Origin: Setophaga petechia
Lineage: Eukaryota > Chordata > Aves > Passeriformes > Parulidae
Reading direction: 5' to 3'
Assembly (NCBI GenBank): GCA_024362935.1
Contig: JANCRA010000028.1
Location: forward strand, 4,996,501 to 5,060,500
Length of the DNA: 64,000 nucleotides
In this document: positions 34,190-46,515 of the stretch, piece by piece
How positions within the stretch are numbered: position 1 is the first letter of the stretch
How the letters are laid out: each line of letters begins with the position of its first letter
The notes under the pieces: generated by a model
Told to the model about the DNA's origin: nothing
Database searches by the model: none
Seen by the model: the letters and a program-made list of their open reading frames with translations, nothing else
Translations under genes and position numbers: made by a program

Positions 34190-37100
34190 ATGGTGCGTGC
34201 CGGAGCCATGGGTGACGGTTACGCACCTTTGACTGCGCTTGTCCTGCTGCTGGCCGCCGTGGCTGTCTGCTGGGCCCTTGGCCTCTGGCAGCCATGGAGG
34301 CGGCAAGCAGGGACAGCCAAGAGGCGCAAGCGCCCCGGGGTCCGGCCCAGAGGCTCACGCAGGAACCGGGGAGCCCCTGCGGCTCCCAGGCCCTGCAGGC
34401 CTCGGGCCACCCCTCGCAAGCGGCCAGGTGCTCCCGCCAGCACCCTGGGCAGCTCCTGCAGCTGCGGCCCCTGCGTGGCAGTGGGCCGAGAGCTGCAGGA
34501 ACTGATGCAGCTGCTCTGGGCTGGCAGTGGGACATCTGAGCCGCTCTACTCTGGGATGTGGCGGGCCCTGTGGAAAGAGCTGCGGGAGCTGGTGAGGCGA
34601 GGCCACCTGCCCTGCTGTGGCTCGTCCCGCTCCCCCAGGCGCCGCCATCCCATGAGGAGGCAGCTCCCAGGAAGAGTCTCCATCCCTGGGAGGGCCTCGA
34701 GCCTTGCAAGGATGGCACGGCAGACGACACACGCCATCCTTGCAAGAAGCTCAGGCTGTCAGAGATCCTCAATCCTGCCAGGAGCCTCGGCTACCTCTGA
34801 CAGCCTCCATCCTTCAGAGAGGCTCAGTGAGACCTGTCAGCCTGCAGCAAGTGCAGAGCCCGCGGACAGGTCTCCCGGCTCCCTTGGACCCCTGGACTTG
34901 GACAAGACGGGCGCAACCCTGAGCGTTGTCGTGGCCAGGGAAAGCCCGCGAGTCCAAGTGGGAGCCCAGCCCGATGCAGGGGAGCCATCTCAGGAGCAGG
35001 TGGCTCGGGAGCAGCAAGCGTCCTGCAGCCGGCACTTGTCGGCCCACAGCTGCCAGGACGCTGTGCCGGCTGTGCCAGCGGGCTGCAGCCCGTGCCGGGT
35101 GGAGGAGACGAGCCTCGAGACACCTGGGCACCTCCATCTCGAGGAAGCTGCTCCGAAACAGCCACCGACTGCCAAGGAGGCCCTAATAGAAGGTGAGATC
35201 TTCTGAGGAGCTGTCTGCAGCTCCCCTGGGGCTCTTCAGGGCCATTGCCAGGCCAGGCCCTCTGAGAGCAGCCTAGTCCCTGGCTGTTCTCAGTGCCTCT
35301 GATGGCTTCAAAAATCCCCTGCGTGGTTTGCAGCTGCTCCTGGGACCCCCCTGCGCGACAGCTCGGGCTGCAGCCCCGGCCGCGCACAAGAGCAGAGCGC
35401 AGGCCACGAGGCCGGGGCCAGCGCCGGTGCCGCCGTGCCCCCCTGCAGCGGGGCTCCTGCAGCCGCCTGTGCGCGCTGCCCGGGCCCGGCCGTGCCGCTC
35501 GCCAGCCCCTCGGCTGCAGGGCGGTGGCCGCTGCCCGGCGCGCGGCAGGGAGCAGGTGAGAGCAGCGCGGCCCGCGGGGGCCGGCCCCTGCCCTGGCGGG
35601 CACTGGGCGGGGGGGGGTTCCTGGGCGCAGCGCTGACGCCTCGCTCTCGGCCTTTTGCAGGGCAAAAGAAGGAGCTGCAGGAGCTCTACCAGCTGGGCCC
35701 GCAGCTGGGCAGGGGCGGCTTCGGCACCGTTTTCGCGGGCAGCCGCCTGGCGGACGGTAGCCCGGTAAGTGGGCGGCACGGGCGGGCGCGGGCGGAGGCT
35801 CCGGGCCGGGGCTGGGCGGGGCTGGAGCTCAGCCCCCTGTGTCCGTGCCTTGCAGGTGGCTCTCAAGCGCGTGGCCCGGGAGAGCGTCCTGCGCTGGGAC
35901 GAGCGCGTGAGTGAGCGGGGCCAGCGGGCCGGGGCGGGCCGGGGCGGGCAGGGATAAGGCCGGGGAGGGCCCCGAGGGAGGGCGCCGAGGCACGGCGGGG
36001 GCGGCGGGCGTGGGCTCAGCGCGCGAGGCGCAGCACGGCGGGCCCGCGGATGCCGAACGCCGGGGCCGGCTCCAGGCGGGGGGACAGCTGCCAAGCGTGC
36101 CCTGGGCGGGAGGGATCCCGAGCAGCACGGAGGCTGCCCGAGGGGGCACCGGGGCATGCCGGGCAGGGGGCAATGGAGGCACAGAGCAGCACCAGGCCTA
36201 GCGCAGGCAATGTCTCGTCCTCGCAGCCCGACGGCACCCGTGTTCCGCTGGAGATCGTGCTGATGGAGAAGGTGGGCTCCGGCTGCCGCAGCATCATCCA
36301 GCTCCTGGACTGGTTCGAGCTGCCTGACAGCTTCGTGCTGGTCCTGGAGCGTCCGGGGCGATCGCGGGATCTGCTGGAGCTGCTGCGGGAGCAGCAGTTC
36401 CTGAGCGAGGAGGCGGCGCGCTGGCTTTTCTGCCAGGTGCTGGAGGCCGTGTGGCACTGCACCGCCTGCGGCGTCTGGCACGGCGACATCAAGGCGGAGA
36501 ACCTCCTCGTGGACCCGGACACTGGCAGCCTGAAGCTCATCGACTTCGGTTGCGGCACCTTCTTCCACGGCCACACCTGCAGGGATGTTGCCGGTGAGCC
36601 CGCGGCCCGGGCCCTGCTGCCTCTGCCAGGCACTGCACCGTGCCATTCCCTCCTGGGCTGTGGGTGCGGCATTCAGCCGGCTGCCGGCTGCCCCGTGCCC
36701 CGGGGCAGGTGCTGTGCCCCAGGAGCCGGCTGCTGGCCTTGCCGACAGAGGGGGGGGGCTGCAAAAGCCAGGCCCCGGCCCCTCGGCTTGGCAGGCCTGC
36801 TTGGGCTTGGGCCGCTCTTCTGGCCTTCTCTGCCTTGCAGAGCGCTTTCCTGGCTTTGGCCAATTGCCTGCGGGTGCCGGGTGGCCTTGGGGGAAGTTGT
36901 GGCCGCAGGTGCGGGCCCTGCCTCTGGCAGGAGGCCGGCGCCAGGCTCTGGAAGGCAGCAGCCTGCGCCCGACCAGCGCCGCCTGTCTCCCCTAGGAACA
37001 CGGATGTACTGCTCGCCCGAGTGGATCCGCCTGGGCTTCTACCACAAGGAGCCGGCGACCATCTGGTCCCTGGGCGTGCTGCTCTATGTCATGGTCTGCG

Positions 37101-37455
37101 GGTGCTTCCCCTTCCGGGACGACCATGACATCGTGTGGGGGCAGCTCTTCTTCTGGCGGCAGGTGTCTCCAGGTTGGTGTGGGCCTCAAGCACGCTGGGC
37201 TGGAGGAGGTGGCCGTGTCCTGCCGTGCCGCTGTCCCGCCAAGGGCAGCTCTGAGCACTCGCAGCCTGGCCCGGCTTCTGCGGGCACTGCCGGGCGCGGC
37301 CGGGCAGGAGCCTCGTGCCAGTGAGCGGCGCTTTCTGCCTTCTCTCCCCAGAGTGCCAGCACCTGATCACCTGGTGTTTGGGCAAGCACCCCCTGGACCG
37401 GGCCAATCTGGAGGACATCTGGCGCCACCCTTGGGTGTGGGGCGGGCGCCTTTGA
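34190..37455 (+). CDS. PIM1-like serine/threonine kinase, copy 8 (His181)
   Basis: Exons: 34190-35192, 35334-35555, 35661-35764, 35856-35906, 36227-36593, 36996-37172, 37352-37455. The frame is open throughout, 675 residues. Marker states are His181, TCA for the serine codon near 34770, and GCG for Ala603; copies 5 and 10 have the same states. With the following copy 9 it forms one instance of the apparent two-unit repeat. No disrupting change was seen. Confidence 0.88.
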
Positions 37456-39275
37456 TGCCCGGCTGGAGCCCCTGCAGCACCCAGTCACCGAGTCCCACGC
37501 AGGACCGAGGGCCGGAAAAATAAACCAGCCACCAACCCATTGCGGGCTGTCACGACTGGTCCTTGTTAGCAACTGCGGCTAAAGAAACCTCTTGGCAAAA
37601 GGGGAAATCAGAGTGTTCCCTCCTGCCTTGGTCAAGGTTTTGATGCCTCTCCTCCATGTAGGTGGTTTTGTGTCTTCAAGCTCAGGCTGGAGTACTGCTA
37701 GGAGTGGCTTTAGCAAGGCGAGAAATGCAACAGTGAACCAACAGCTGCCCTTTCCAACTGACAAAGCAACTTGGGTTCACCTGAAGTGCCGCAAGGGCCC
37801 GTGTGTGCGTTCCAAGGGCCACCGGGTGGCAGGAACAGAGACCTTGCTCCTCTCCAAAGCTGTAGAACAGTTAGCAGTGGCAAAATGTGATTTTGGGTTA
37901 AGCCCTGACAAAATTGTTCCTCATTCGTCCCCAGAAATGGGAAGCTGGGCTGGGCCTTTGACCTGCTGGGACTGCAGCGTTGTCAGTCATAGGCATGGAG
38001 CCCACGGGAAATGCTGAGGTGCTGGAGTCATTCCCATCATGCTGGGACCATTGTACCACCCCACCCCACTCCACCATCCCCCCCCCAAAAATAAAAAATC
38101 ACGGTTTGCCCTGAAATGGCAGCTCCTCCTCACCCTGTTGGTCATTATGAGGGGACATTGGGCTCTGGCTGGGGGTGGAAAAGCTCCCAAAGGGCCTTGA
38201 ACTCCTGCGGGAATTGGTCCAGCAAGGAGGTGGCACTGAGCCTTTCAGGGAATTGTGGGGAAAGAGAAGGTCCCCTCTGAGCCTCCTTTTGTCCAGGATG
38301 ACAGAAACTGTGCTTGGAATGACCGCCTTTGTTTGTATTTACAGAACCTGAGACGCACAGTGAGTGCTTCTGGGGAGGAGGGAGGTGTGTGGGGTATGCA
38401 GCCAACAAATAACGATGGTTAGTAATGGTTTTTGTTGACCAACAGTGTAAAGGCCATTGCCATGGGCCTCATGGAGCTCATGGGCTCAGCAGCCACAGTC
38501 CCTGTGGAGATCAAGTCTGCCAGGCTCTCTGTGGGTGTCTGACACTCAGCTCAGCCCCTCCGCGGCTCTGTAGCCCTGCCAGGGCCAGCAGGGTCCCGAT
38601 GCCCAAAGGCACACAAAGCATCCTCCCAGCACAAGCTGAGCCACTCAGGGTGGCAGAATCCTGTGGCAATTCAGCTCTCTGAGCATCCTCTCTGCTTTTA
38701 GATGGTCCCAGTGCCCTTGTCCCACAGACATTGGCTCTGCCAAGTACCACTGCCTTCTCTAGGTGCTGACGGGCATCAAACAGTGGAGGCACTGTGCTGT
38801 GAGGGACAGCGATCTTTTATTTGGGGTGGCTGGGGACAAGCTGGACCAGAATAAATAGCCATGAGATGTGGCTTTGGATGGGATTCAATCCCGATATGTC
38901 CCAGTGGGATCCCCTTCAAACATGTAGCCAAGGTCCTGAAAGCCCAAGGAGGTCCATGCTGGCTCAGGGCTCTCCAGCTGTATGTGACTTGAAAGGAAGG
39001 CTTTGGAACTATCCAGGAAACTCCATCCTTTCAATCAAACCATGATAGCAGGAAAAATGAAGGGAAGGTCATCGTGGGCACTACTGGGAAGTGATGGAAA
39101 GACACAACAGCCAGCCATGGGGGGAGGCGGGGCCATGATGGCACCCAGGGGAGGAGCCCTGCGGAGGGGCAGGTCTGTGGTGTCACACACTGTCCTGGCC
39201 ACAGCACTGTGACATCATTGTGCCTATATGCCTATATAATCCGGGCCAGCCCCCGCAGCTGCCAGTGCAGTTGCG
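37456..39275 (+). other. Spacer 8: poly(A) signal and spacer with three single-base insertions
   Basis: AATAAA at 37519-37524. Extra bases lie in a T run (near 38429), a C run (38555-38558) and an A pair (38887-38888), which makes this spacer 3 bp longer than usual. They sit just upstream of the gapped copy 9, so low consensus quality is likely. No gene seen. Confidence 0.75.
39210..39240 (+). promoter_or_regulatory. Core promoter of copy 9 (CRE-like + TATA)
   Basis: TGACATCA at 39210-39217 and TATATAAT at 39233-39240, upstream of the ATG at 39276. The promoter is unchanged despite the gap in the gene body. Confidence 0.7.
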
Positions 39276-41430
39276 ATGGTGCGTGCCGGAGCCATGGGTG
39301 ACGGTTACGCACCTTTGACTGCGCTTGTCCTGCTGCTGGCCGCCGTGGCTGTCTGCTGGGCCCTTGGCCTCTGGCAGCCATGGAGGCGGCAAGCAGGGAC
39401 AGCCAAGAGGCGCAAGCGCCCCGGGGTCCGGCCCAGAGGCTCACGCAGGAACCGGGGAGCCCCTGCGGCTCCCAGGCCCTGCAGGCCTCGGGCCACCCCT
39501 CGCAAGCGGCCAGGTGCTCCCGCCAGCACCCTGGGCAGCTCCTGCAGCTGCGGCCCCTGCGTGGCAGTGGGCCGAGAGCTGCAGGAACTGATGCAGCTGC
39601 TCTGGGCTGGCAGTGGGACATCTGAGCCGCTCTACTCTGGGATGTGGCGGGCCCTGTGGAAAGAGCTGCGGGAGCTGGTGAGGCGAGGCCACCTGCCCTG
39701 CTGTGGCTCGTCCCGCTCCCCCAGGCGCCGCCATCCCATGAGGAGGCAGCTCCCAGGAAGAGTCTCCATCCCTGGGAGGGCCTCGAGCCTTGCAAGGATG
39801 GCACGGCAGACGACACCCGCCATCCTTGCAAGAAGCTCAGGCTGTCAGAGATCCTCCATCCTGCCAGGAGCCTCGNNNNNNNNNNNNNNNNNNNNNNNNN
39901 NNNNNNNNNNNNNNNNNNNNNNNNNNNNNNNNNNNNNNNNNNNNNNNNNNNNNNNNNNNNNNNNNNNNNNNNNNNGTGTGGCTCAGCGCGCGAGGCGCAG
40001 CACGGCGGGCCCGCGGATGCCGAACGCCGGGGCCGGCTCCAGGCGGGGGGGGACAGCTGCCAAGCGTGCCCTGGGCGGGAGGGATCCCGAGCAGCACGGA
40101 GGCTGCCCGAGGGGGCACCGGGGGACATGCCGGGCAGGGGGCAATGGAGGCACAGAGCAGCACCAGGCCTAGCGCAGGCAATGTCTCGTCCTCGCAGCCC
40201 GACGGCACCCGTGTTCCGCTGGAGATCGTGCTGATGGAGAAGGTGGTGCTCCGGCTGCCGCAGCATCATCCAGCTCCTGACTGGTTCGAGGCTGCCTGAC
40301 AGCTTCGTTGCTGAGTCCTGGAGCGTCCGGGGCGATCGCGGGATCTGCTGGAGCTGCTGCGGGAGCAGCAGTTCCTGAGCGATGAGGCGGCGCGCTGGCT
40401 TTTCTGCCAGGTGCTGGAGGCCGTGTGGCACTGCACCGCCTGCGGCGTCTGGCACGGCGACATCAAGGCGGAGAACTCCTCGTGGACCCGGACACTGGCA
40501 GCGCTGAAGCTCATCGACTTCGTTGCGGCACCTTCTTTCCACGGCCACACCTGCAGGGATGTTGCCGGGTGAGCCCGCGGCCCGGGCCCTGCTGCCTCTG
40601 CCAGGCACTGCACCGTGCCATTCCCTCCTGGGCTGTGGGTGCGGCATTCAGCCGGCTGCCGGCTGCCCCGTGCCCCGGGGCAGGTGCTGTGCCCCAGGAG
40701 CCGGCTGCTGGCCTTGCCGACAGAGGGGGGGGGCTGCAAAAGCCAGGCCCCGGCCCCTCGGCTTGGCAGGCCTGCTTGGGCTTGGGCCGCTCTTCTGGCC
40801 TTCTCTGCCTTGCAGAGCGCTTTCCTGGCTTTGGCCAATTGCCTGCGGGTGCCGGGTGGCCTTGGGGGAAGTTGTGGCCGCAGGTGCGGGCCCTGCCTCT
40901 GGCAGGAGGCCGGCGCCAGGCTCTGGAAGGCAGCAGCCTGCGCCCGACCAGCGCCGCCTGTCTCCCCTAGGAACACGGATGTACTGCTCGCCCGAGTGGA
41001 TCCGCCTGGGCTTCTACCACAAGGAGCCGGCTACCATCTGGTCCCTGGGCGTGCTGCTCTATGTCATGGTCTGCGGGTGCTTCCCCTTCCGGGACGACCA
41101 TGACATCGTGTGGGGGCAGCTCTTCTTCTGGCGGCAGGTGTCTCCAGGTTGGTGTGGGCCTCAAGCACGCTGGGCTGGAGGAGGTGGCCGTGTCCTGCCG
41201 TGCCGCTGTCCCGCCAAGGGCAGCTCTGAGCACTCGCAGCCTGGCCCGGCTTCTGCGGGCACTGCCGGGCGCGGCCGGGCAGGAGCCTCGTGCCAGTGAG
41301 CGGCGCTTTCTGCCTTCTCTCCCCAGAGTGCCAGCACCTGATCACCTGGTGTTTGGGCAAGCACCCCCTGGACCGGGCCAATCTGGAGGACATCTGGCGC
41401 CACCCTTGGGTGTGGGGCGGGCGCCTTTGA
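39276..41430 (+). CDS. PIM1-like serine/threonine kinase, copy 9 (interrupted by assembly gap, error-rich)
   Basis: The first 600 nt of exon 1 (39276-39875) are normal and carry Pro181. The sequence then stops at 100 Ns (39876-39975) and resumes in intron 4, so the end of exon 1 and exons 2-4 are missing. By comparison with neighbouring units about 1.2 kb is absent, not 100 bp. Exon 5 (about 40198-40567) is recognisable but has many single-base insertions and deletions and a Glu-to-Asp change near 40383, so no single frame survives. Exon 6 (40971-41147) and exon 7 (41327-41430) are normal, with GCT at Ala603. The damage lies against the gap and most likely reflects poor consensus at a contig end, not a true pseudogene. 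Confidence 0.8.
39876..39975. other. Assembly gap (100 N) inside copy 9
   Basis: One hundred Ns. The left edge is in exon 1 and the right edge is in intron 4. Comparison with intact units indicates that about 1.2 kb is missing, so 100 is a placeholder length. Confidence 0.97.
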
Positions 41431-43247
41431 TGCCCGGCTGGAGCCCCTGCAGCACCCAGTCACCGAGTCCCACGCAGGACCGAGGGCCGGAAAAATAAAC
41501 CAGCCACCAACCCATTGCGGGCTGTCACGACTGGTCCTTGTTAGCAACTGCGGCTAAAGAAACCTCTTGGCAAAAGGGGAAATCAGAGTGTTCCCTCCTG
41601 CCTTGGTCAAGGTTTTGATGCCTCTCCTCCATGTAGGTGGTTTTGTGTCTTCAAGCTCAGGCTGGAGTACTGCTAGGAGTGGCTTTAGCAAGGCGAGAAA
41701 TGCAACAGTGAACCAACAGCTTCCCTTTCCAACTGACAAAGCAACTTGGGTTCACCTGAAGTGCCGCAAGGGCCCGTGTGTGCGTTCCAAGGGCCACCGG
41801 GTGGCAGGAACAGAGACCTTGCTCCTCTCCAAAGCTGTAGAACAGTTAGCAGTGGCAAAATGTGATTTTGGGTTAAGCCCTGACAAAATTGTTCCTCATT
41901 CGTCCCCAGAAATGGGAAGCTGGGCTGGGCCTTTGACCTGCTGGGACTGCAGCGTTGTCAGTCATAGGCATGGAGCCCACGGGAAATGCTGAGGTGCTGG
42001 AGTCATTCCCATCATGCTGGGACCATTGTACCACCCCACCCCACTCCACCATCCCCCCCCCAAAAATAAAAAATCACGGTTTGCCCTGAAATGGCAGCTC
42101 CTCCTCACCCTGTTGGTCATTATGAGGGGACATTGGGCTCTGGCTGGGGGTGGAAAAGCTCCCAAAGGGCCTTGAACTCCTGCGGGAATTGGTCCAGCAA
42201 GGAGGTGGCACTGAGCCTTTCAGGGAATTGTGGGGAAAGAGAAGGTCCCCTCTGAGCCTCCTTTTGTCCAGGATGACAGAAACTGTGCTTGGAATGACCG
42301 CCTTTGTTTGTATTTACAGAACCTGAGACGCACAGTGAGTGCTTCTGGGGAGGAGGGAGGTGTGTGGGGTATGCAGCCAACAAATAACGATGGTTAGTAA
42401 TGGTTTTGTTGACCAACAGTGTAAAGGCCATTGCCATGGGCCTCATGGAGCTCATGGGCTCAGCAGCCACAGTCCCTGTGGAGATCAAGTCTGCCAGGCT
42501 CTCTGTGGGTGTCTGACACTCAGCTCAGCCCTCCGCGGCTCTGTAGCCCTGCCAGGGCCAGCAGGGTCCCGATGCCCAAAGGCACACAAAGCATCCTCCC
42601 AGCACAAGCTGAGCCACTCAGGGTGGCAGAATCCTGTGGCAATTCAGCTCTCTGAGCATCCTCTCTGCTTTTAGATGGTCCCAGTGCCCTTGTCCCACAG
42701 ACATTGGCTCTGCCAAGTACCACTGCCTTCTCTAGGTGCTGACGGGCATCAAACAGTGGAGGCACTGTGCTGTGAGGGACAGCGATCTTTTATTTGGGGT
42801 GGCTGGGGACAAGCTGGACCAGAATAAATAGCCATGAGATGTGGCTTTGGATGGGATTCATCCCGATATGTCCCAGTGGGATCCCCTTCAAACATGTAGC
42901 CAAGGTCCTGAAAGCCCAAGGAGGTCCATGCTGGCTCAGGGCTCTCCAGCTGTATGTGACTTGAAAGGAAGGCTTTGGAACTATCCAGGAAACTCCATCC
43001 TTTCAATCAAACCATGATAGCAGGAAAAATGAAGGGAAGGTCATCGTGGGCACTACTGGGAAGTGATGGAAAGACACAACAGCCAGCCATGGGGGGAGGC
43101 GGGGCCATGATGGCACCCAGGGGAGGAGCCCTGCGGAGGGGCAGGTCTGTGGTGTCACACACTGTCCTGGCCACAGCACTGTGACATCATTGTGCCTATA
43201 TGCCTATATAATCCGGGCCAGCCCCCGCAGCTGCCAGTGCAGTTGCG
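41431..43247 (+). other. Spacer 9: poly(A) signal and non-coding spacer
   Basis: AATAAA at 41494-41499. Carries the T form of the variant near 41722. The sequence is clean again after the gap flank. No gene seen. Confidence 0.75.
43182..43212 (+). promoter_or_regulatory. Core promoter of copy 10 (CRE-like + TATA)
   Basis: TGACATCA at 43182-43189 and TATATAAT at 43205-43212, upstream of the ATG at 43248. Confidence 0.7.
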
Positions 43248-46200
43248 ATGGTGCGTGCCGGAGCCATGGGTGACGGTTACGCACCTTTGACTGCGCTTGT
43301 CCTGCTGCTGGCCGCCGTGGCTGTCTGCTGGGCCCTTGGCCTCTGGCAGCCATGGAGGCGGCAAGCAGGGACAGCCAAGAGGCGCAAGCGCCCCGGGGTC
43401 CGGCCCAGAGGCTCACGCAGGAACCGGGGAGCCCCTGCGGCTCCCAGGCCCTGCAGGCCTCGGGCCACCCCTCGCAAGCGGCCAGGTGCTCCCGCCAGCA
43501 CCCTGGGCAGCTCCTGCAGCTGCGGCCCCTGCGTGGCAGTGGGCCGAGAGCTGCAGGAACTGATGCAGCTGCTCTGGGCTGGCAGTGGGACATCTGAGCC
43601 GCTCTACTCTGGGATGTGGCGGGCCCTGTGGAAAGAGCTGCGGGAGCTGGTGAGGCGAGGCCACCTGCCCTGCTGTGGCTCGTCCCGCTCCCCCAGGCGC
43701 CGCCATCCCATGAGGAGGCAGCTCCCAGGAAGAGTCTCCATCCCTGGGAGGGCCTCGAGCCTTGCAAGGATGGCACGGCAGACGACACACGCCATCCTTG
43801 CAAGAAGCTCAGGCTGTCAGAGATCCTCAATCCTGCCAGGAGCCTCGGCTACCTCTGACAGCCTCCATCCTTCAGAGAGGCTCAGTGAGACCTGTCAGCC
43901 TGCAGCAAGTGCAGAGCCCGCGGACAGGTCTCCCGGCTCCCTTGGACCCCTGGACTTGGACAAGACGGGCGCAACCCTGAGCGTTGTCGTGGCCAGGGAA
44001 AGCCCGCGAGTCCAAGTGGGAGCCCAGCCCGATGCAGGGGAGCCATCTCAGGAGCAGGTGGCTCGGGAGCAGCAAGCGTCCTGCAGCCGGCACTTGTCGG
44101 CCCACAGCTGCCAGGACGCTGTGCCGGCTGTGCCAGCGGGCTGCAGCCCGTGCCGGGTGGAGGAGACGAGCCTCGAGACACCTGGGCACCTCCATCTCGA
44201 GGAAGCTGCTCCGAAACAGCCACCGACTGCCAAGGAGGCCCTAATAGAAGGTGAGATCTTCTGAGGAGCTGTCTGCAGCTCCCCTGGGGCTCTTCAGGGC
44301 CATTGCCAGGCCAGGCCCTCTGAGAGCAGCCTAGTCCCTGGCTGTTCTCAGTGCCTCTGATGGCTTCAAAAATCCCCTGCGTGGTTTGCAGCTGCTCCTG
44401 GGACCCCCCTGCGCGACAGCTCGGGCTGCAGCCCCGGCCGCGCACAAGAGCAGAGCGCAGGCCACGAGGCCGGGGCCAGCGCCGGTGCCGCCGTGCCCCC
44501 CTGCAGCGGGGCTCCTGCAGCCGCCTGTGCGCGCTGCCCGGGCCCGGCCGTGCCGCTCGCCAGCCCCTCGGCTGCAGGGCGGTGGCCGCTGCCCGGCGCG
44601 CGGCAGGGAGCAGGTGAGAGCAGCGCGGCCCGCGGGGGCCGGCCCCTGCCCTGGCGGGCACTGGGCGGGGGGGGGGTTCCTGGGCGCAGCGCTGACGCCT
44701 CGCTCTCGGCCTTTTGCAGGGCAAAAGAAGGAGCTGCAGGAGCTCTACCAGCTGGGCCCGCAGCTGGGCAGGGGCGGCTTCGGCACCGTTTTCGCGGGCA
44801 GCCGCCTGGCGGACGGTAGCCCGGTAAGTGGGCGGCACGGGCGGGCGCGGGCGGAGGCTCCGGGCCGGGGCTGGGCGGGGCTGGAGCTCAGCCCCCTGTG
44901 TCCGTGCCTTGCAGGTGGCTCTCAAGCGCGTGGCCCGGGGAGAGCGTCCTGCGCTGGGACGAGCGCGTGAGTGAGCGGGGCCAGCGGGCCGGGGCGGGCC
45001 GGGGCGGGCAGGGATAAGGCCGGGGAGGGCCCCGAGGGAGGGCGCCGAGGCACGGCGGGGGCGGCGGGCGTGGGCTCAGCGCGCGAGGCGCAGCACGGCG
45101 GGCCCGCGGATGCCGAACGCCGGGGCCGGCTCCAGGCGGGGGGACAGCTGCCAAGCGTGCCCTGGGCGGGAGGGATCCCGAGCAGCACGGAGGCTGCCCG
45201 AGGGGGCACCGGGGCATGCCGGGCAGGGGGCAATGGAGGCACAGAGCAGCACCAGGCCTAGCGCAGGCAATGTCTCGTCCTCGCAGCCCGACGGCACCCG
45301 TGTTCCGCTGGAGATCGTGCTGATGGAGAAGGTGGGCTCCGGCTGCCGCAGCATCATCCAGCTCCTGGACTGGTTCGAGCTGCCTGACAGCTTCGTGCTG
45401 GTCCTGGAGCGTCCGGGGCGATCGCGGGATCTGCTGGAGCTGCTGCGGGAGCAGCAGTTCCTGAGCGAGGAGGCGGCGCGCTGGCTTTTCTGCCAGGTGC
45501 TGGAGGCCGTGTGGCACTGCACCGCCTGCGGCGTCTGGCACGGCGACATCAAGGCGGAGAACCTCCTCGTGGACCCGGACACTGGCAGCCTGAAGCTCAT
45601 CGACTTCGGTTGCGGCACCTTCTTCCACGGCCACACCTGCAGGGATGTTGCCGGTGAGCCCGCGGCCCGGGCCCTGCTGCCTCTGCCAGGCACTGCACCG
45701 TGCCATTCCCTCCTGGGCTGTGGGTGCGGCATTCAGCCGGCTGCCGGCTGCCCCGTGCCCCGGGGCAGGTGCTGTGCCCCAGGAGCCGGCTGCTGGCCTT
45801 GCCGACAGAGGGGGGGGGCTGCAAAAGCCAGGCCCCGGCCCCTCGGCTTGGCAGGCCTGCTTGGGCTTGGGCCGCTCTTCTGGCCTTCTCTGCCTTGCAG
45901 AGCGCTTTCCTGGCTTTGGCCAATTGCCTGCGGGTGCCGGGTGGCCTTGGGGGAAGTTGTGGCCGCAGGTGCGGGCCCTGCCTCTGGCAGGAGGCCGGCG
46001 CCAGGCTCTGGAAGGCAGCAGCCTGCGCCCGACCAGCGCCGCCTGTCTCCCCTAGGAACACGGATGTACTGCTCGCCCGAGTGGATCCGCCTGGGCTTCT
46101 ACCACAAGGAGCCGGCGACCATCTGGTCCCTGGGCGTGCTGCTCTATGTCATGGTCTGCGGGTGCTTCCCCTTCCGGGACGACCATGACATCGTGTGGGG

Positions 46201-46515
46201 GCAGCTCTTCTTCTGGCGGCAGGTGTCTCCAGGTTGGTGTGGGCCTCAAGCACGCTGGGCTGGAGGAGGTGGCCGTGTCCTGCCGTGCCGCTGTCCCGCC
46301 AAGGGCAGCTCTGAGCACTCGCAGCCTGGCCCGGCTTCTGCGGGCACTGCCGGGCGCGGCCGGGCAGGAGCCTCGTGCCAGTGAGCGGCGCTTTCTGCCT
46401 TCTCTCCCCAGAGTGCCAGCACCTGATCACCTGGTGTTTGGGCAAGCACCCCCTGGACCGGGCCAATCTGGAGGACATCTGGCGCCACCCTTGGGTGTGG
46501 GGCGGGCGCCTTTGA
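43248..46515 (+). CDS. PIM1-like serine/threonine kinase, copy 10 (one-base frameshift in exon 4 as assembled)
   Basis: Exons: 43248-44250, 44392-44613, 44720-44823, 44915-44966, 45287-45653, 46056-46232, 46412-46515. Exon 4 is 52 nt instead of 51 because a GGG run has become GGGG (44937-44940), three codons after the ATP-binding lysine (VALK). Translation would shift before the rest of the kinase domain. All other exons are intact (His181, TCA serine codon, GCG at Ala603). A second extra G is in the long intron-2 G run. The coding lesion is a single homopolymer base, so a consensus error is as likely as real inactivation. Confidence 0.8.
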
